From Bradyrhizobium sp. ARR65 (GTDB lineage Bacteria; Pseudomonadota; Alphaproteobacteria; Rhizobiales; Xanthobacteraceae), in NCBI RefSeq assembly GCF_000472385.1, contig NZ_AWZU01000005.1, forward strand, positions 62,252-126,251: a stretch of 64,000 nucleotides of DNA. The letters run 5' to 3'. Both the position numbers and the translations under genes were made by a program. This document shows, one piece after another, positions 61,134 to 64,000 of this stretch (position 1 is its first letter; every line of letters starts with the position of its first letter). Under the pieces are notes generated by a model that was given only the letters and a program-made list of their open reading frames with translations, did not search any database and was not told the origin of the DNA.

Positions 61134-61655
61134 CTAGCGCCTCCACAGCCGCACCAGTGGTCCGTCTTTACCCATCACCGGATCCGTCTCCGGTACGCCC
61201 ACTCGCGGGATCGTCTCCAACGCCTTCGCATGGTTCTCCGGTGTGGGACGGGTAATCTCCATTTTCTGTCCGGGCGGGTAGGCGCCGACCACGGAAAGGT
61301 CGCGGCTCGCCAGGATACATTGATGGCCCGTACCGGCCGGAAGGACCACGACATCGCCGACGGAGACCTCGATCTCCTTGCCGCGGTCGCCGCCGAAGCG
61401 CACCCGCGCATGTCCCTGCGCAACGCCCAGCGCCTCATGCGCAGTCGCGTGATAGTGCAGATATCCGAAGATGCCGTTGCGCCACATGTCGCCCCAGCGA
61501 TTGGCCCCGAACAGCTCCTCGATGGCGCGCTCGGGCTCCGCTTTGACCACATCGACGGCATGCTTATAGATCAGGAACGGCAGGCGATTGTTCGGAACGA
61601 GCCCGTCATCCTGAAAGGCAATTGTGAGCGGCTCGATCTTTTCCTTGACGGCCAT
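61134..61655 (-). CDS. Cupin-domain protein
   Basis: A 173-residue cupin protein. An N-terminal part with RLPFLIYKHAVDV and RAIEELFGANRWGDMWRNG precedes the beta-barrel. The first cupin motif is present with GYLHYHATAHEALGVAQG, and the second is in VGDVVVLPAGTGHQCI. The bicupin-like opening is familiar from uncharacterised proteins often labelled cupin or YjlB-like. Metal-dependent chemistry is likely but unassigned. ATG 61655 starts at the domain. Confidence 0.8.
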   Translation of the reverse strand: MAVKEKIEPLTIAFQDDGLVPNNRLPFLIYKHAVDVVKAEPERAIEELFGANRWGDMWRNGIFGYLHYHATAHEALGVAQGHARVRFGGDRGKEIEVSVGDVVVLPAGTGHQCILASRDLSVVGAYPPGQKMEITRPTPENHAKALETIPRVGVPETDPVMGKDGPLVRLWRR

Positions 61656-61758
61656 GGCTCGGCTCCCGCGAAAGACTCCTCGCGGCGTCAACCCGAAGTC
61701 GGGTGCCGATGTTCCACGGGACCAGTCGTAGGTTTCAGAATGCCGATTGTCTTGCACA

Positions 61759-61820
61759 GTCATTCCGGGGCGATGCCAACGGCATCGAACCCGGAATCTC
61801 GAGGTTCCGGGTTCGGTCCA
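61759..61820. repeat. Intergenic repeat with GAACCCGGAA hairpin
   Basis: CATTCCGGGGCGATGCC is followed by a perfect 10-bp inverted pair, GAACCCGGAA and TTCCGGGTTC (61787-61814). The CATTCCGGGGCG word recurs at about 23413. It lies just downstream of carA on the other strand and could also act as its transcript end. Confidence 0.65.
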
Positions 61821-61851
61821 CCCAAGTCGGAGCGAAAGCCGGGAGCGTCCG

Positions 61852-63042
61852 TTACACCCGCTTCTTTTCCCGCATCAGATCGGCAAAACGCCGGAACAGG
61901 TAATGCGAATCCCGCGGGCCCGGCGAGGCCTCCGGGTGGTACTGCACGGAAAACACCGGCTTGCCCTCGAGCGCGATGCCGCAATTGGAGCCATCGAACA
62001 GCGAGATGTGGGTCTGCTTGGCGCCGGCGGGCAGCGTCGCCTGGTCCACGGCAAAGCCGTGGTTCATCGAGGTGATCTCGACCTTGCCGGTGGTCTCGTC
62101 CTTCACAGGGTGATTGGCGCCATGATGGCCCTGATGCATCTTCTTGGTCTTGGCGCCTACGGCCAGGCCCAGCATCTGATGGCCGAGGCAGATGCCGAAG
62201 GTCGGCGTGCCAGATTCGATCACCTTCTGAATAACCGGCACCGCATATTTGCCGGTCGCGGCGGGATCGCCGGGGCCGTTGGACAGGAACACGCCATCCG
62301 GCTTCATCGCCAGAATGTCTTCGGCCGATGTGGTGGCCGGCACCACCGTGACCTTGCAGCCGACACCCGCGAGCAGCCGCAGGATGTTGCGCTTGATGCC
62401 GTAATCGACGGCGACGACGTTGAACTCGGGATTCTCCTGCCGGCCAAAGCCTTCATTCCACACCCAGGGCGTCTCGTCCCAGGTGAAACGTTGGCCGCAG
62501 GTCACCATCGGCACCAGATCCATGCCCTCGAGCCCGGGCCATTCCCGTGCTTCTTCCTTGAGGCCATGCAGGTCGAACTTGCCGTCCTTTGCGTGCGCGA
62601 TCACGGCATTGGGCATGCCCTTGCTGCGGATCAGTGAGGTAAGCGCACGGGTGTCGATCCCGGACAGGCCAATAATGCCGCGAGCCTTCAGCCACTGGTC
62701 GAGATGGCGGGTGGCGCGGTAGTTGGACGCATCGGTGATTGCGGTGCGCAGGATCACGCCGCGTGCGCCCGGCGTTGCCGCCATGTTCACCGTCTCGATG
62801 TCGTCCTCGTTGGTGCCGACATTGCCGATATGCGGGAAGGTGAAGGTGATGATCTGCCCGGCATAGGAGGGATCGGTGAGAATCTCCTCATAGCCGGTCA
62901 TGGCGGTATTGAAGCAGACCTCGCCCACGGCGTGGCCCTCGGCGCCAAGGCCAAAGCCCTCCAGTACCGTGCCATCGGCGAGCACTAACAGCGCGGTCGG
63001 CTTGTGGTCCGGCCAGGCGGCATCGTTATCGATCGGGGTCAT
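61852..63042 (-). CDS. carA: Carbamoyl-phosphate synthase small subunit
   Basis: A 396-residue glutaminase subunit that supplies ammonia to CarB. The N-terminal CarA-specific domain has [13 protein letters not shown] and [20 protein letters not shown]. The class I amidotransferase domain has the nucleophile cysteine in [13 protein letters not shown] and the His-Glu pair in [11 protein letters not shown]. Length is normal. ATG 63042 has no competing start. carA and carB are on the same strand but about 2.7 kb apart, with four other features between them, so separate transcripts are likely. Confidence 0.97.
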   Translation of the reverse strand: MTPIDNDAAWPDHKPTALLVLADGTVLEGFGLGAEGHAVGEVCFNTAMTGYEEILTDPSYAGQIITFTFPHIGNVGTNEDDIETVNMAATPGARGVILRTAITDASNYRATRHLDQWLKARGIIGLSGIDTRALTSLIRSKGMPNAVIAHAKDGKFDLHGLKEEAREWPGLEGMDLVPMVTCGQRFTWDETPWVWNEGFGRQENPEFNVVAVDYGIKRNILRLLAGVGCKVTVVPATTSAEDILAMKPDGVFLSNGPGDPAATGKYAVPVIQKVIESGTPTFGICLGHQMLGLAVGAKTKKMHQGHHGANHPVKDETTGKVEITSMNHGFAVDQATLPAGAKQTHISLFDGSNCGIALEGKPVFSVQYHPEASPGPRDSHYLFRRFADLMREKKRV

Positions 63043-63208
63043 GATGCGCCCTACATAGTCCCCGCTTCCGCCGGCGTCAAAGCAAAGGGTGCCGATTCAC
63101 ATGCGTTTTCCGCATATTGGAGGGCCCAATGGCGGGTTTTGCGGGTGTGCCGCCGCCCATGGAACTTGGTTGTTTCGGAGAGGCGAACGGCCTAGATCAG
63201 GGACCCTG

Positions 63209-63270
63209 GAGCATGATCCGGAGAAGTGGATACCGGTTTTCCGAAAAGATCCCGCTCAATCGAAAAGCCT
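63209..63270. repeat. Palindromic intergenic repeat, partial copy 4 (GAGCATGAT family)
   Basis: GAGCATGATCCGGAGAAGTG and GGTTTTCCGAAAAGATCCCG match the first half of copies 2 and 3. The second half with the GCGCGATGG hairpin is missing. It is immediately upstream of the YqeY gene and may carry part of its leader. Confidence 0.8.
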
Positions 63271-63285
63271 GAAGAGGACAAGCCG

Positions 63286-63741
63286 ATGCTGCGCGACGAC
63301 ATCAACAACGCGGTGAAGGAGGCCATGAAGGCCAAAGACGAGCGCAAGCTCGGCACGTTGCGCATGGTCAATTCCAACATCAAGAACGCCGATATCGAGG
63401 CGCGCGGCCAGGGCAAGCCGCCATTGTCCGACGCCGAGCTGCTCTCGGTGCTGCAGAAGATGATCAAGCAGCGCCAGGAGGCGGTCGAGCTATACGACAA
63501 GGGCGGGCGCGCGGAGCTCGCGGCCCAGGAGCGCGAGGAGATCGCGGTCATCTCGGCCTATTTGCCGAAGCAGATGTCGGAGGAGGAGGTGAAAGCGGCG
63601 ATTGCTGCCATCATCGCCGAGACCCATGCAGCCGGCATCAAGGACATGGGCAAGGTGATCGGCGCACTGAAGGCGAAATATGCCGGGCAGATGGATTTCG
63701 CCAAGGCAAGCGGCTTGGTCAAGGCGGCATTGACGGGCTAG
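63286..63741 (+). CDS. GatB/YqeY domain protein
   Basis: A 151-residue protein made only of the YqeY/GatB-tail domain. The helical stretches KEAMKAKDERKLGTLRMVNS and SVLQKMIKQRQEAVELYDKG and the C-terminal DMGKVIGALKAKYAGQMDF block are diagnostic. The family resembles the tRNA-binding tail of GatB, and its exact role is unsettled. ATG 63286 has GAGGAC upstream and directly follows the repeat, so translation begins close to the repeat's edge. Confidence 0.93.
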   Translation: MLRDDINNAVKEAMKAKDERKLGTLRMVNSNIKNADIEARGQGKPPLSDAELLSVLQKMIKQRQEAVELYDKGGRAELAAQEREEIAVISAYLPKQMSEEEVKAAIAAIIAETHAAGIKDMGKVIGALKAKYAGQMDFAKASGLVKAALTG

Positions 63742-63789
63742 CTGCAAAGTCCGTTCGTAAAGCTGGCGCCGGCGGTCTGCATCTCGATC

Positions 63790-63925
63790 GTCATGCCCGG
63801 GCTTGTCCCGGGCATCCACGTCTTTAAAACTGGCCGCAACGAAGAAAGACGTGGATGGCCGGGCCTTCGCCTCGCCGAAGGGGCTTCGGCCCCGCAGGCG
63901 GGAGGACCCCGGCCACGACGGAGGA
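63790..63925. repeat. Long inverted intergenic repeat
   Basis: CATGCCCGGGCTTGTCCCGG, CATCCACGTCTTT and its inverse AAAGACGTGGATG surround a short core. They are followed by GGGCCTTCGCCTCGCCGAAG and GGGGCTTCGGCCCCGCAGGC. Part of it is shared, inverted, with the spacer at 3517-3668. I recall this type of element as widespread in Bradyrhizobium. Confidence 0.75.
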
Positions 63926-63937
63926 TACAGCCCTGCC

Positions 63938-64000
63938 ATGCTCACACAAACATCCTCTTACGATGAGCTCTATCGCAACTTCCGCTGGGAGATCCCTGCG
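63938..64000 (+). CDS. Probable acyl-CoA synthetase, 3' end outside window
   Basis: The last 21 codons encode MLTQTSSYDELYRNFRWEIP and run off the window. The SYDELYRNFRW-IP opening matches my memory of AMP-forming acyl-CoA (acetyl-CoA-synthetase-like) enzymes of Rhizobiales. GGAGG lies about 13 bases upstream of ATG 63938. Too little sequence is present to see a motif, so the name is tentative. Confidence 0.55.
   Translation, partial: MLTQTSSYDELYRNFRWEIPA

Noticed and set aside
1..64000. CRISPR array, prophage, insertion sequence or integrase
   Set aside because: No regularly spaced direct repeats, transposase, integrase or phage structural motif was seen in any frame.

Overview
The window is high-GC alphaproteobacterial chromosome and looks like Bradyrhizobium or a close relative in the Nitrobacteraceae. 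The basis is inference from gene content and repeats: three-part pntAA/pntAB/pntB, the aa3-oxidase subunit IV peptide, nirK-nirV with nnrR/nnrS, tandem phasins, a tRNA-His without G-1, and several copies of palindromic intergenic repeats that I remember as abundant in that group. No phage, transposase, integrase or CRISPR array was seen.

Layout. 0-10 kb: the end of an M3 oligopeptidase, a cytochrome oxidase subunit IV peptide, the proton-translocating transhydrogenase (pntAA-pntAB-repeat-pntB), an alpha/beta hydrolase coupled to a NhaD-like antiporter, a ChaA/y4hA-type Ca2+/H+ exchanger, a small cupin and a membrane-anchored Ala/Pro-rich protein. 10-19 kb: rpsU, purEK, a diguanylate cyclase, four small proteins (two of the DUF465/YdcH type), an LhgO-like oxidase and a PAS-GGDEF-EAL protein. 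19-31 kb: an aerobic glycerol-3-phosphate dehydrogenase, a polyamine-type ABC operon with no binding protein, a converging carbohydrate ABC operon with no ATPase, an AsmA-like protein and a two-subunit 3-oxoacid CoA-transferase. 30.5-34 kb: an accessory stretch with a remembered dispersed repeat and several unrecognised genes.

34-43 kb: a GlxA-type AraC regulator, a tautomerase-like protein and then a compact denitrification/anaerobic cluster: nirV, nirK, a decayed PCu(A)C copper chaperone, hemN, a DUF1858 redox peptide, nnrR and nnrS. Four TTG-N8-CAA boxes of FNR/FixK/NnrR type lie 57 to 174 bases upstream of nirK, hemN, the DUF1858 gene and the divergent nnrR/nnrS pair, so these genes look like one low-oxygen/NO regulon. 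Nar, nor and nos genes are not in the window.

43-64 kb: a large PAS histidine kinase of the PdhS/PleC/DivJ type with an abnormal ATP lid, two phasins, tRNA-His, an orphan ParA-like ATPase, a DapA-family aldolase, LysR-trxB, an Lrp-type regulator, DoxX, greA, and carB and carA separated by about 2.7 kb that holds a methyltransferase, dps and a cupin. A 77-nt tRNA-like sequence with an abnormal anticodon arm lies upstream of carB on its strand. The window ends in a GatB/YqeY protein and the first codons of a probable acyl-CoA synthetase.

The most unusual signals are the tRNA-like sequence, palindromic repeats that supply stop codons to the genes on one or both sides, the degenerate kinase lid, terminator-like hairpins directly ahead of carB and the dapA-like gene, and the two incomplete ABC operons facing each other.
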